Shown here in pieces: positions 33,213 through 44,689 of a DNA stretch of 64,000 nucleotides (position 1 is its first letter; every line of letters starts with the position of its first letter). The notes under the pieces are model-generated. The model was not told the DNA's origin. It worked only from the letters and a program-made list of their open reading frames with translations, and did not search any database. The position numbers were made by a program, and so were the translations under genes. The DNA comes from Acholoe squamosa (Eukaryota > Annelida > Polychaeta > Phyllodocida > Polynoidae): the NCBI GenBank assembly GCA_949317995.1, contig OX439048.1, positions 65,849,375 to 65,913,374 of the forward strand, in the 5' to 3' direction.

Positions 33213-33651
33213 ACAGGGAGGTTGGGGTTAACAGGAAGGTTAGGGTTAACAGGGAGGTTAGGGTTAACAGGGAGGTTAGGGTTAACAGGGAGGTTAGGGT
33301 TAACAGGGAGGTTAGGGTTAACAGGGAGGTTAGGGTTAACAGGGAGGTTAGGGTTAACAGGGAGGTTAGGGTTAACAGGGAGGTTAGCGTTAACAGGGAG
33401 GTTAGGGTTAACAGGGAGGTTAGCTTTAACAGGGAGGTTAGCGTTAACAGGGAGGTTAGGGTTAACAGGGAGGTTAGGGTTAACAGGGAGGTTAGCTTTA
33501 ACAGGGAGGTTAGCGTTAACAGGGAGGTTAGGGCTAACAGGGAGGTTAGGGTTAACAGGGAGGTTAGGGTTAACAGGGAGGTTAGGGTTAACAGGGAGGT
33601 TAGCGTTAACAGGGAGGTTAGCGTTAACAGGGAGGTTAGGGTTAACAGGAA
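33208..33651. repeat. 18-bp satellite (GGTTAACAGGGAGGTTAG)n with TTAGGG motif
   Basis: About 24 units, most reading TTAGGGTTAACAGGGAGG, some with TTAGCG or TTAGCT. The first unit overlaps the MITE's GGGTTAAC end. Open frames are a by-product of the period. Confidence 0.95.
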
Positions 33652-33671
33652 GCGTCAGGCCAGCAGTTTGC

Positions 33672-34012
33672 CTTAGGGAGTGAACAATCTTTTATCAAAG
33701 AGGGGGGGGGAGGGCTGATTGGTTTGCTTGTGGATGTGTGAAAAAAAAGATTAGGCCCAATCCCGTCTTGAGGGTCAAACTTTTTTTGACCCCCCAGAGG
33801 GCCGAAAATCGCATGTGAACGCACCCTTTTAACCTGTAGCAATGCGCAGGGTTTTTCGCTGAAAACAGGTAAAATTATTTTGACCCCCCTGGTCAAGGGG
33901 TTGAAAAAACTTCGGACTCTCAAGAGGGGGGTCAAATTATTTTCCTGCGAGTCCACATGCAAACCCACTAGCCCCCATCCCCCCTGTTGTTAAAAAATGA
34001 CCACTCCCTTAA
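33672..34012. mobile_element. MITE with TTAGGGAGTG / CACTCCCTTAA ends, copy 1
   Basis: The inverted ends TTAGGGAGTGAACAATCTTT and TTAAAAAATGACCACTCCCT flank G-run- then C-run-rich DNA. The ends match 35867-36092. Confidence 0.7.
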
Positions 34013-34057
34013 GAACCTTTGTCAACTATGATTTAAAATATAATTCTCAGCTTTCAA

Positions 34058-34150
34058 GATGCTTGATTATCTCAGTTTGTAGAGCATTTGACTCGTTGAA
34101 TCTGAAGAGCATTTGACTTCTTGAGAAGTTCGAATCCCCATAGGGTAAGA
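34058..34150 (+). repeat. tRNA-like SINE head
   Basis: ATCTCAGTTTGTAGAGCATT (A box) and AGTTCGAATCCCC (B box), with a duplicated GAGCATTTGACT in between that makes it too long for a tRNA. Confidence 0.6.
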
Positions 34151-34318
34151 CTTTTTATTAGAACCTGTAGAATTAAATCTACGTATTTTTACATCAAAAT
34201 AAGTTTTCTTTTCATACTAATAACTCCAAATTACATAGAAATAAGTTTGTAAATCACGTTTGTATAAGTCTAAATGAGGTAGAAAAACTTATTTGAAACA
34301 CCTATGTATCTAGAATGC

Positions 34319-34532
34319 TTTTGTCAAAATCCCTCTCACCAAGGGTCACTTTTTACAATTTCAATCTCAGGCGACAAAATTTGCATCAATTTTTGGAATT
34401 TTCACTAAAAGAACCTGCCATAAATGGATACTTTTGGCAAAAATCATGCTCAGCAAGGGTAACTTTTGACAAAAAAAAACAATCTCAGCAAGGGTCACTT
34501 TTGGTGAAAATCCCTCTCACCAAGGGTAAGGT
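34319..34532. repeat. degenerate tandem repeat, AAAATCCCTCTCACCAAGGGT
   Basis: Units at about 34328, 34438, 34480 and 34508 share CTCA(C/G)CAAGGGT(C/A)ACTTTT. Confidence 0.6.
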
Positions 34533-34569
34533 TAGTCAGAGGTGCAACCGCATATCCATGTCAGTAAAA

Positions 34570-35071
34570 AATATGACAAACAATATGTCCATTCATACCG
34601 AGTGGTCAAGACTGCCTGGTCTTGTAGGGTGACACTTTCTGTTTTTCACTTAAGCCATTGAAATTAATAATATATTTAATCTGTCTTTGAATCAGTCAAT
34701 AATTCATGTCAGAATTGTATAAGCAGATTCTTGCATCAATCACAAATAATGTAGACTATTATCAGCCAGGTGCCTCACCACTAGCAGTAAGCACAAGATT
34801 GTGCAGAAATATACATAGTGTCTGGGTATTGGTCTTTACACAGCTGACACTGGAGGCTCACTGGTAGGGGTCGCACTCATATACCCTGCACGAAGCATAC
34901 CCCATACATATTACAGATGCATTCAAGTGCCTGATGTGCTTGGAGAATTATTATCAGAACATACAACAGTGATGCAAGGTCAGAATATACTACATCAGGC
35001 GGGTTTTGCATTTCCCATCGGCCTGCATGCATCTGCCCCGGTCAGGTCTATTTGATCCCCACTCACCCAGC
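34570..35071. other. no gene seen
   Basis: Unassigned non-coding sequence. Confidence 0.4.
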
Positions 35072-35332
35072 AGGGCATTTCTCAAGATGGTACGACTAGA
35101 TACAACCATCGCAATTTGAAACCCTCAATATCAGAGTGGGTGATGTTAGGTAACACAGTATGACTACTCTGTATGATCAGCACTTGAGACAGTAATTACA
35201 TAGGGTTTGGTAGGGCAGTCATACCAGTGCAATTATTAGCGGCCACTAGATGTAGGGCTGTAATGGCATTTAATTGAGGCATCTCACTACGACTTGAAGG
35301 GGGTCTAGTCATACCATCTTGAGAAATGCCTT
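35072..35332. mobile_element. MITE with about 29-bp inverted ends
   Basis: AGGGCATTTCTCAAGATGGT at 35072 pairs with ACCATCTTGAGAAATGCCTT ending at 35332; one mismatch in the inner part of the arm. Not seen elsewhere in the window. Confidence 0.75.
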
Positions 35333-35735
35333 CCTGAAATAGAACTCCGCCGAATCCTTATCGGGCAAGTATTGCTCCGTCAGCACAGATGGTGGATATA
35401 CTGGTAGACTATACGCCTCAATGAACACTTAGTTCACACATTTCCCACCAGGTGCTTCTGGCCGGAAGTTGGGCAGATTACACAACTGCTGCTTGCTAGC
35501 ACCTCTACCAAGAAACTTAGATACTGTAAATCCTCGCCTCTACCCTGAAGTAGCAAGAACCAATTAACCTTTCATTTAGCCTTTTAAGTGTGATGACGAG
35601 GTAATATAACATCAGTTAAATAGGGCAGGTGAAATACTTTATCGGGGACAGAACAAAATTTGCAATTTAAGAAAAACCATCACTGACTTATGACAAATAA
35701 TCAACCCTTTTCTTTTTCCTTTTAAACACCAGCAG

Positions 35736-35789
35736 GGACGCAGACTCTGCAGAAGAACCAGGCCGGCTGAGCCGTTTGTTGGAAACCTT
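35736..35789 (+). CDS. candidate upstream exon of the GT92 gene
   Basis: A pyrimidine-rich tract and CAG precede 35736 and GTAAGT follows 35789. When joined to 39958-40029 and then to 40875, one reading frame stays open across all three pieces, in which this exon leaves two bases of a split codon. It would code for about 18 residues of a cytoplasmic tail (acidic, then Arg/Leu-rich). No start codon is seen in it. Support is splice signals plus frame only. Confidence 0.35.
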
Positions 35790-35866
35790 GTAAGTAAAGA
35801 ATTGCCTGGATTTTAAAATCTCTAAATTGTGGCCACTTTACCCTAACAACTGTAATGCCGTGTGTA

Positions 35867-36092
35867 TAAGGGAGTGGTCATTATTTAAAAGAACGGGGGG
35901 GGGGGGGTTAGGAGTCAAGGAAATTCAGATCCCTCTTTGGAGAAACAAAACAAAATCACTCCTTTTATGCAGAAACGCCCAAGATACTGATAATGGGGGA
36001 AGGCACAGAAATTGTTTTGCCACGCATGAGGGCAATTTCACCAACCCATCCATTCCCCCCCCCACCAATGTTAAAAAATAACCACTCCCTAA
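35867..36092. mobile_element. MITE with TAAGGGAGTGGTCA ends, copy 2
   Basis: TAAGGGAGTGGTCATTATTT at 35867 is inverted as AAAATAACCACTCCCTAA ending at about 36092. The interior holds a 13-bp G-run and a C-run near the opposite end. Confidence 0.75.
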
Positions 36093-36629
36093 GGTATCCT
36101 GTGTGTAAGATGTGGGTGTGATTGAAAATGACATAACTTCTATTCTATTCAATGGATTTTCAAATTCCAAATTCTCATGAAATCACTGCAATGTCACCTT
36201 TCTGCTCGAGCAGAAAGTTAACACATCTGAAAAGATAATCCATCAGTGTTGTCGTCTGCCATCCAGAGAATCGTGTTCTATGTTTTTTTTTCTGTCTAAA
36301 CTGTTTGTTTGTGTGTGTGTGTGTGTTTTATCCCCATTACCTCTGTTCTGTTTCTCTATGTTTATCCTCGGCTCCAACCTTCGTCTAAAAGGGTTTGTTT
36401 CCAGTTACCTTACCGACCCTCGCAGATTCTTTGTATTCGAGACAGGGCCATAGTACAACACCAATAGAGGTACAGAAATGGCAGACCACTTTTTGGAAAG
36501 ATCTCTCTCTGCCGTTTAAGCCAATATGCCAATGTTCATAATACACATTTTGTTTATTTGGCTTAGACCATGTTATCATGTTTGTATAATAAAAACAAAT
36601 AAATAAGAAAAAAAGGAACTTCCATCCCC

Positions 36630-36862
36630 CCATGGAATATGATATGATGCTTGTATTCCATTAACACACCCCCCCTATCAACAGGACGGGGGGGGGGGGG
36701 GGGTGTACGCGCGGGTGCGCGGAAATCTTTTATGCTGCACTCTTAACTGTAGTAGCACAAATCTTTTTACACCCCCCAGGAGGGGTCCAAAAGTTTTAGG
36801 CCCCCCCCGCCTCAAACCCATCCCCACCTTGTTGATAAAAAACTACCATACCACTCCCTTAT
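36630..36862. repeat. partial relative of the TAAGGGAGTGG MITE
   Basis: The right end AAAACTACCATACCACTCCC with C- and G-runs inside matches the family. The left end is not clear. Confidence 0.45.
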
Positions 36863-38744
36863 GTATTGACGGACTATTGTGGCCACATATCCTCTCAGAT
36901 TTACCTTGAAATTATGTTCCTTTTGATATATAACATGCCTATATTGGATAAGAGGAAGACTCCTCTCCCAGCCCCCCCCCCAAAAAAAAAAAAAATAAAA
37001 AATAAAATAAAATAATAATCCGACCTACCGACCCTAGCATTGCAGCTCATGTAACTGGAAACACACCTTTTTTTTGCCCTTACTTGTAAATTTTTGTTTC
37101 ATGATATTCTTTATCCACATTTCCTTCACATAAAGAACATTGCTGCTTTGTTATTTCATGTCATCTTTTTTCCCTATTATTTGTTTAACCTTTTCCTTTA
37201 GGTGTCTTTTTTCATTACTCATTTTTCTCCTGCCAAAACCCTTGTCCCTGGACCTTTCTCCTATTTGGTTTGTTGTAAGCCTTCTAATGACTTGTCGAAG
37301 CTCTAAGGTGAAAGGATAACCGAATCATTAACTGCCATCAGCTGATATCGTCACAGAGTGACCGGGCCTGAGATCTATTTGAACCAATATTTAAGATCAT
37401 TTCATGTTGAAAGGTGTGGAATACGAACGCCTCATAGGTTTACAATTGGAGTACTGTATCTCACCCCAACGAGATAACCCATCGCCGTATCTGAAGGCCA
37501 GTCTAAGCAATCCAATAATGGTCCTAAAACATCTAAATACTCATCATTTTATATCGTTTTAAATGAGTTTTGAACATTTCTGACTCAGATAACATGAAAT
37601 AAGTACAGAAGTACACTCTTAGTGGCAAAGCCTCGTGAGATAACCCTCCGTCAGACCCACTACCCGTGAACCTTTGTCTATATATCTTTTTGTCTTCTTA
37701 TTGTTTAAAATCTCCTCCATCTTTCCCTCATAAACGTCTAATTCTTCCTTCAGTGTAGGAGCAGATGCCGATTAGAAAGGTGACCAGATCTACAAAAACA
37801 CAATAAATTATCCTATCTTAAAAATTTGTCTATATCCTTTTTTCTAAGCTATCTATTTTGTATTCCCTTCCTTCTTATTTGTTTAATAGTTCTGTTTTTT
37901 TTCTCACTTTGGTTACAGGTGACATGCCACTGGGAAAGGTGACAGAAAATAAAAGATTCACTATTTCTTGCCTTTTGTCAAAGAAAACTATGCTTTCATT
38001 ACAGTTTGTAGGTTTTAGTGTCTCTTTAGCATTCTCACATAGGTTATGCTTCTCAAAGTGATATAGCTTTAGTTCCTGTAGGCTTGTGTCCAGCGGCTGG
38101 TGAAATTAGAAAGGTGATATGCCAATGAGAAAAGTGACACAGTAATAGAAATCCACGCTTCTCATGTCCAAATATCTGTCTTCATTTCATGTTTGTTCAT
38201 ACTCATGTAGTAGTTCGTCTCGTTAAGTTAGATTAAGTAATCATAATGAAGAGAGAGAGCTTTTATTTCATAGCTTATGTTACATACGATCACAGCCTAA
38301 GAGGACTACATGCTACTAGGGCATTCGGTTACCCTTTCGGGTAAGGACCTGGTTGAGCAGTGGGTAAAACCACTACTGGAGAACATGGGGGTAGAACCAG
38401 CCTTATATAGGGGAAAAGCCCGCGAAACTCAGACCGGCCACGTGACGTGTGGTGGACGAGTGGTAGGCCCTCTGGTGTAATGGATACGAACCCAGAGGCA
38501 GGTGGTGCCACCTGCCATCCGGATTCCCCCACTACACCCGAAGACCTAGGTCTGAGTCCCATGGGTACATGAACGTAAAGTGTAAATACCATACCCCTAC
38601 ACTCATAAGAAACATGCTTTTTCCCTTTCTGCCTGTGTCAGTCTGTATTCTTAACTCCTCTTTGAAATACAATATATAAGTATAAATTGCACTGAGGGTC
38701 CATCCACGCATATAAGCCACACTTTATATGCCGGTCATTAGCCC
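36863..38744. other. intron or intergenic sequence, no further exon seen
   Basis: AT-rich. (GT)n occurs near 36308-36327, upstream of this stretch. 37915-38130 has a degenerate duplication of ATGCCA(C/A)TG(G/A)GAAA(G/A)GTGACA. 38455-38570 has a weak tRNA-like unit (CTGGTGTAATGGATACGAAC, GGTCTGAGTCCCA). Confidence 0.4.
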
Positions 38745-38910
38745 GCAGTGGCGGATTTAGAGGGGGCGCAGGGCGCACCTCCATTTTCCCCAGTACTTAA
38801 GAATTTAACTACAAATTTTGGATCCCAAAATTTGCCCAAAAATAGGGGGTGCGCCCCCCCTCCTTTTTGGCCACGCTCCCTTCTTTTCCAAATCCTGGAT
38901 CCGCCACTGC
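38745..38910. mobile_element. 166-bp MITE with GCAGTGGCGGAT ends
   Basis: GCAGTGGCGGATTTAG and CTGGATCCGCCACTGC are inverted ends. The interior is itself palindromic (GGGCGC...GCGCCC; CAAATTTTGGGAT-type arms). Ends of the AGTGGCGGATCC type are common in animal MITEs; superfamily not assigned. Confidence 0.8.
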
Positions 38911-38912
38911 TG

Positions 38913-39178
38913 AGCCTTTCAAAGGCTGCTGATGCAGGAGTGCATCATACCCATTTGTCGTCATGATGCACTAATGATGTGCTGGTGTGACGCTCGCCAG
39001 CACTTCATTGGTGCATCATGGCAACCCTATGGGGTTGATACATATTCTCCCAGAGCATCGGCATGATGCTCCAATGAAGTGCTGGCAAGCAGTCTTGCCA
39101 GCACTTCATTGGTGCATCATGGCGACCAATGGGCATGATGCATTAATGCATCAGCGGCCCTTAAAGGGTTTAGCTAGC
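38913..39178. mobile_element. MITE of the CCCTTTAA family, well preserved
   Basis: Left end GCCTTTCAAAGGCTGCTGAT, right end GCATCAGCGGCCCTTAAAGG. Two nested inverted pairs inside (GCACTAATGATGTGCTGG and CCAATGAAGTGCTGGCAAGC with their complements). Confidence 0.8.
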
Positions 39179-39957
39179 TTAGAATTAGGTCTCAAGGTAC
39201 AGGCTATAGGTCTCAATATATAAGGCTTTACTTCTACTAGATTCAATAATAGTGTCAATACCACTGAGATTTTTCTGTTTTTTTTTTATTATTTGTATTC
39301 CACCTGACAAAGTTTTTTAATTGTATTTGGGAATGAAAAAAAAATGTAGAAACGTTCTTCTATGTGCTTTGTCCGTTTTCAACTTTCTGTTTGTGAACCT
39401 TTACAAGAAAGCTTGTTATCTATGCTTTTTGATGCTGAGATTATGTCTTTTTATTTACCTAAACAAATGTTATAGAATGTTGGAAATTGTTTCGTTGGGT
39501 GCATGTATATCTTAACTCCTTATGTTTCAAACAACTTAATAACCTGCAATTGACATTAAAAGAGAGAAATAAAATGTTTTTTCTTTCAAGTGAGATTAAC
39601 AAAATCTGAACAGCCAACTACATTACCCCAGGCATAGAATACATAGACAACTGTTTACTCCCATTGATCCCTACTGAGTGTTATCACACGAGACTTCACC
39701 TTGGTGGGAACCAATGCGATTGCTCCTTTGTATTTATCTCAAGTTATTTTTGTCAGAAATGTTCAAAACGTTCATTTATTTGGCATAAGTAATCTTTTCA
39801 TCATTAATTATGTGACCATTTGCAATGATGTACCTGGCAGTGCGATACGGGGAAGGGTTATCACACTGGGGGGTGTGATACAGAGGTTCTTGGTTAAACC
39901 TATGGGGCTGTCATATTTAACTTGAGATACAGTTTATATGTGATTGTTTTGTTACAG
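39179..39957. other. probable intron, no exon seen
   Basis: AT-rich sequence ending in the TTGTTTTGTTACAG acceptor. Confidence 0.4.
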
Positions 39958-40029
39958 ACAGAACCATATAGACAACCATCTTGTGGCTTCTTGGGAAAAC
40001 TTGGGTGAGACATTTCCCGCTGTCAGAAG
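39958..40029 (+). CDS. candidate second exon of the GT92 gene
   Basis: A strong acceptor (GATTGTTTTGTTACAG) lies just before 39958 and a strong donor (GAAG/GTAAGT) just after 40029. Read with one leading base it is open for 23 codons, and its last two bases join the first base of the 40875 exon to form an Arg codon, so the frame continues into the membrane anchor. It would code for part of the cytoplasmic tail. No Met is present, so a further 5' exon is expected. Confidence 0.5.
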
Positions 40030-40036
40030 GTAAGTT

Positions 40037-40285
40037 TAACCCTTTAAGGGCCGCTGATGCATGAATGCATCATGCCCACTGGTTGTCATCCCCACTGGTC
40101 GTCATAATGCCCTGGCGAGAAACTTGCCAGGGCTGCATTCATGCATCATGCCGACCCTATGGGGTTGATATGACCCTGGAGGGTCGGCATGATGCTCCTA
40201 TGGTGCATCAAGATGATCATGATGCACTCCTGCATCATGCCGACCATGATACCCTCCTGCATCACGGGCCCTTTATGGGGGTAAA
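40037..40285. mobile_element. MITE of the CCCTTTAA family, in a GT92 intron
   Basis: Left end TTAACCCTTTAAGGGCCGCT, right end CATCACGGGCCCTTTATGGG. Inner module GCCCTGGCGAGAAACTTGCC and GGGTTGATATGACCC. Confidence 0.8.
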
Positions 40286-40874
40286 ACAAAAACTCGTCAG
40301 ACATTAGCTTTTGCCAGCAAAACCACTACTGGGCCGGCTATAATTGCTTGACTAATTGTTTGGCTGTAATCTTGGTGAATGGGACCTTAGGCTCATTTTG
40401 TTTTTTGTAGCTTGCAAATCAGACCAAAATTAAGGTTTTTACAGCCTAAGACATGAGGCATTCCTGTGCGTTAAGGTTTAAAGAGTTTAATAATATGAAC
40501 TAGTGAGTTCATTCTTGTTACACTAGAGTAACATACCAGCAACAACAATGGTGGGCCATGTATACTTGTATTTTAAAAGCTCCATATGCCAATACAGAGG
40601 ACCTACAGATCAATACGGCAAGAAAGGGTGACTTTTCAGATAATTGTTGATAAGGTTTTTGGACTTTTCTCAGGGAAATCTATTGAGATTGCAAATTCCC
40701 CTTGTCAGGCCTGCTATGTAATACCTATTATTTGAAGGATAATTATCTTGTGAATCCTTCGGTGTAAGTCATTTGCACAAATATTTTTAGAGACCCAATA
40801 AAATACTTTAAAAGAAAAAAGATCTCAGTGCATTGATAAATAATCAAGTTGATATTTGATATCTCTACTTGCAG

Positions 40875-42393
40875 GTTGCCTCTGCCTTCTGGAAGGAAAG
40901 TTCTCCTCCCTGTGATTGTATATATCGTCATCATGGGTGCAATATACATTACAAGTAGTAGCCTTGGGAAACCTCATCCGAAATATGTCCGGGAAAAGGG
41001 GATTTCATGTTCAAAACTCTGGTGGCCTGATGTTGAAATAGAACGGAGGTCTTTTGTCAACCTAACTGGGTATTTTCCTGGAAATGATTGCATCCATGAT
41101 CCAAAATACCAAGACAGAAGAAATCTTGCTCAAAAGGAACTTACCAGGATGCGACGTAGTTTAAAAGGCAATCGCACTTATGTAGGAGCTGCAAATGAAT
41201 ATTTTACTAAGCTTCTTAAGCCACCACCAGTGGAGATCGGACAATTTCAGCCAATTGATTTTACAGGTGGTTATGTGTTGTCTGCTTTCCACAACCGTAA
41301 AGATGAGTCTTTCCTAGGGTTGCGGGTTTTGTACCTTGTTCCCCTGGCAACACCTGACCTATATTGTCACACACTCTGTAATGGTGTATACACTACTATA
41401 AAGGGACGTCCAGAGTTCCTCAGCTTCTTTAATATAGCACATGAGAGATGCATCTGGGATCAGTACGTCCTTCACTGCCATTTTGCTGTAGAGTGTGATA
41501 ACGTTACTCATGTTTCCGTTACTTCGGATCCTTGCATCAAACCAACTAATATTCTACCTGTAGTGAAAGCTGATGCTGAGTCAGCAGCCCCAGGTTTAAT
41601 TGGAGGGTGCTTGAACCACATTTACAACATGACCACAAAACACATTCCTACAATCATCAACTTCTTTGAAACCTCTCTGTATTTTGGAGCAGAAAAGTTT
41701 TATCTTTACGGACACACTGGCATTGATGCTAATGTATCCAAAGTGCTGCAGTACTATGTGAAAAAAGGAATTCTACAGATCTACAACTATACCATTCCTG
41801 AGGACGTTAGCTCATTGTTTTACTTTGCACAGGTGTTACAGCATATGGACTGTACATTCCGTCACTCGAAGCAGATGGAGTACCTTTTGTTACTGGATCT
41901 TGATGAAGTCTTGTATCCTACCTACCAATCATCATACCGGGAAATCGTCAATCATCTTGATATATTTACTAGCACTACAGCAAGTGTGTCCCTACTCAGG
42001 ACTAGAACATATCCACCTCTTACATTAGAGTATCCTCACACAAGTAAAACTAACACTAATGATAAACAGATCCAGACAAAAGCCCATGGTGAAAACTATA
42101 GACTTTGCAGTGTTCCTACAGCAAAATTGTTGATAAGACCAAAGTTTGTTCTCACATCCAAAATTCATACGGTATCATGGACTCTTGCACCGTCTACACA
42201 AGGTACAGTGATTCCCAAGCACATTGCTACTGTTTTTCACACCATGAGCCCTGACTTTAACTGTCCAGCACATTTACGTATGCCATATTATGAAACTATA
42301 CCTATGAATAACACTCTGAACAAGAACTACCCACACATCAGGCAAAGAGTGAAAAATGTCTACTCACAGGTGCTTCGATTACGACTTAAATAA
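40875..42393 (+). CDS. glycosyltransferase family 92 (DUF23) protein, main exon
   Basis: One exon codes for about 505 residues. A type II membrane anchor lies at its start (VLLPVIVYIVIMGAIYI, about 40903-40955), then a stem, then the GT92 domain from about 41263 (YVLSAFHNR) to about 42330. Hallmarks: F-F-E-T-S-L-Y-F-G-A-E-K-F-Y-L-Y at about 41660-41707, the metal/nucleotide-sugar motif D-L-D-E at about 41896-41907, and H-x-x-S near the end. GT92 enzymes such as nematode GALT-1 transfer galactose to core fucose in the Golgi; the acceptor here is unknown. The exon starts after the acceptor CTACTTGCAG; the ATG at 40849 lies in the intron side of that acceptor and is probably not the start. Several N-x-S/T sites. 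The frame is intact, unlike everything else in the window. Confidence 0.88.
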
Positions 42394-42624
42394 AAATATG
42401 TGAGGTTGTAAAATTTGAAGTTGTTTACTTTTAAATTCAATTATCTGTGTCATGTACATTGCATTTACTGTATACTTGATCAGTGATTTATCAGTCATAT
42501 TTCATTAGACTGAGACTTGGCGTGAATTTCGTGACCAAGTATAGATAGTTAGTTTATTACCTAACTAAGCCATTACTCATTCTTTAAAAAAATGGTGTTC
42601 ATCAATACCTATTTGAACAGCTGG
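42394..42624 (+). other. probable 3'UTR of the GT92 gene
   Basis: AT-rich sequence after the stop. No canonical AATAAA is seen before the next MITE. Confidence 0.4.
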
Positions 42625-42753
42625 TATGGGATATGTATAGTCCTGAAGGGTCAGCATGAGGCTCCAATGAAGTGCTGGTGAGCAGTCTCGCTAGGACTTC
42701 ATGGCGACCGATTGGTCTGATGGATTAATGTATGTGTGGCCTTTAAGGGGTTA
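42625..42753. mobile_element. short MITE of the CCCTTTAA family
   Basis: GCTCCAATGAAGTGCTGGTG module and right end GTGTGGCCTTTAAGGGGTTAA. Left end truncated. Confidence 0.7.
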
Positions 42754-43174
42754 AGGGTGTGGCTTATAATACACAGGAGTTGATGATATACATGGGTATT
42801 ACCATAACGAGTGATCAATCAATAGCAGAGCCGTGTCTAAGTCTGTCTTGTGTATGCATGGGGACAAGGTGGCCTAATGATATAGGGAGCCTAAGTCTCG
42901 CGATAAACCATGTCGTAAAAAAAAAATTCTGCTTTGGAACTAAAATGACCAATATTTCAATTGACCCCCACCAACCACATATGAAATCTTTTGGCTCAAC
43001 TCTCATTCTTTCAAAAGTTATCCAAGGCCTTAAAAATCCCCCACCCTTCAAGCTTGCGGGCGATAATACTGCAAGCACAGAACAGGTGCTCATCTGCTAA
43101 TAAATCAACCCTTTATTGACAGGATGTTGTCCGGGAGCAACTTAAAACAACATTTTAAAGACACTAACAAAGTC

Positions 43175-43345
43175 ATGGGGAGAATGCTTCATGCCCATTG
43201 GTTGTCATGATGTACCAGTGAAGTGCTGGTGAACCTGCTCACGGCATGATGCTCCAATGAAGTGCTTGGGAGGAGTCTCGAGGGGGATCATGACAACAAA
43301 TGGGTATGATGCACTCCTGCAACAGCGGCCTTTAATGGGTTAAGA
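43175..43345. mobile_element. MITE of the CCCTTTAA family, decayed
   Basis: CATGCCCATTGGTTGTCATG, CCAGTGAAGTGCTGGTGAAC and right end CAACAGCGGCCTTTAATGGG followed by TTAA. Confidence 0.7.
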
Positions 43346-44689
43346 GTACCTCATTGATTCAGCATGACAAATTTCCTGGGGATGTAAACCTTAGTAGGTT
43401 GGCATAATGCATTAATGAAACCCTGGCAAGTTAGGCTGGGTTGTTATATTAAATTGGTTCTTCGTTATGTACAAAAAAAAAGGTTCACTGAGAATGCCCC
43501 CCAAAATAAACTTTTTGGACACCCAAAAGGACGTTTTTACAAATAAGTATACTTTTTGAGGGAATAGATATAATAACGGTTGAGAATGGACTTTTTCTTC
43601 AAATATTTTACAAAAATATCTTGAAAAATCTCAGCAGTCAAATGTAATTTTTTTTTTATTTTGGCAAGAAAACTCAGCGCCAGATATATATGGGTCAGGT
43701 CGCCAGAAAGCAGTAGATTTTGTGTTTTTGGGGTCATTTTGGACTCTTCTGGCTCTGGAGAAAGAAGTTGTGAACCAATCTTGTCTCACATAGACTCATT
43801 TGATAGAGGACACATAGAGCTATCAGAAAAATGTTAATTTGTGGTCATGCATCAAAAACTCTCTGACTTGTAGCCTGCCGAAGTGAAAAAATGGCCAAAT
43901 TTGTTCTTTTTTTCCTTTTTGTATTTTTTACAAGTGTCCTGTATTGAATAAAGAACATCTGGAGTATCCCAAAGTTATTTTTATATTGTATATGATTATA
44001 GGTATCATTTCCATGAGGTTTTGACATGTTATTGAATGGGAATTTTTCATCATGTGTCTTTGAAAATGGAAATCTGTAATTTGTAATGTCCAGTACCTAA
44101 ATCTAAATCAGTTATATTACATGGAAAAAATAAAGCTTCAACATTTTTGTTATTACCTATATAAAGGGACCTATTATCCCCTACTTTGGTGAAAAAATTA
44201 TGTGTCTATCAGCATTTGTCTCCATGTGAGAGCAGCTTATGTGAAATAATTCTGATAAAAGTACCGGACGTTACGTAACATCCGGTACTTTTATCATCAT
44301 GTAAGAGGCAGTCTACTGTGCATGCATAACTCAAATTTTGTTCCATTTCGTAATTGAAGACAATAATAGATATATTGACCTTGCTATTGCATGTGTTCGC
44401 TATGTATAATGGGACATTCTATAATACTGACAGAAACTTTAATCACCTCCATATGTCATCATTTTGGTACCGGACGTTACATGACACAAAACAAGCAATA
44501 AAAATGGAACCGGATGTCCTAAGTCGGTATTTTTTGGTTTTCTGAGCTGAGGGGATGTCCCTTCACAAATTTGTTAGGGTTATATAAAGTAGTTAGAAAA
44601 TTAATTTTTAAGGGCCTTCAAGGGCAAAATCTTACACTTTCTGACGACCTGACCCATATAGAATCCAAGTTATTTTGATTAAATGGCCT
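43346..44689. other. no gene seen; long palindrome at 44254-44295
   Basis: 43400-43440 has a solo MITE module. 44254-44295 is a 42-bp palindrome with one mismatched pair. The motif TACCGGACGTTAC recurs at 44467. Remainder AT-rich. Confidence 0.5.
44254..44295. repeat. 42-bp near-perfect palindrome
   Basis: The 15-bp arms GATAAAAGTACCGGA and TCCGGTACTTTTATC are exact; the centre GTTACGTAAC is also a palindrome. Only one pair is mismatched. Confidence 0.95.

Noticed and set aside
33208-33651. Interstitial telomere
   Set aside because: The unit is 18 bp with only one TTAGGG in three hexamers, so a plain telomere call is not justified.
33222-33683. 153-codon Gly-Leu-Thr-Gly-Arg-Leu repeat protein
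   Set aside because: It is the translation of the 18-bp satellite.
40849-40874. ATG at 40849 as the start of the GT92 protein
   Set aside because: It lies before a good splice acceptor (CTACTTGCAG), and an upstream exon joins in frame after it, so this part is more likely intron.
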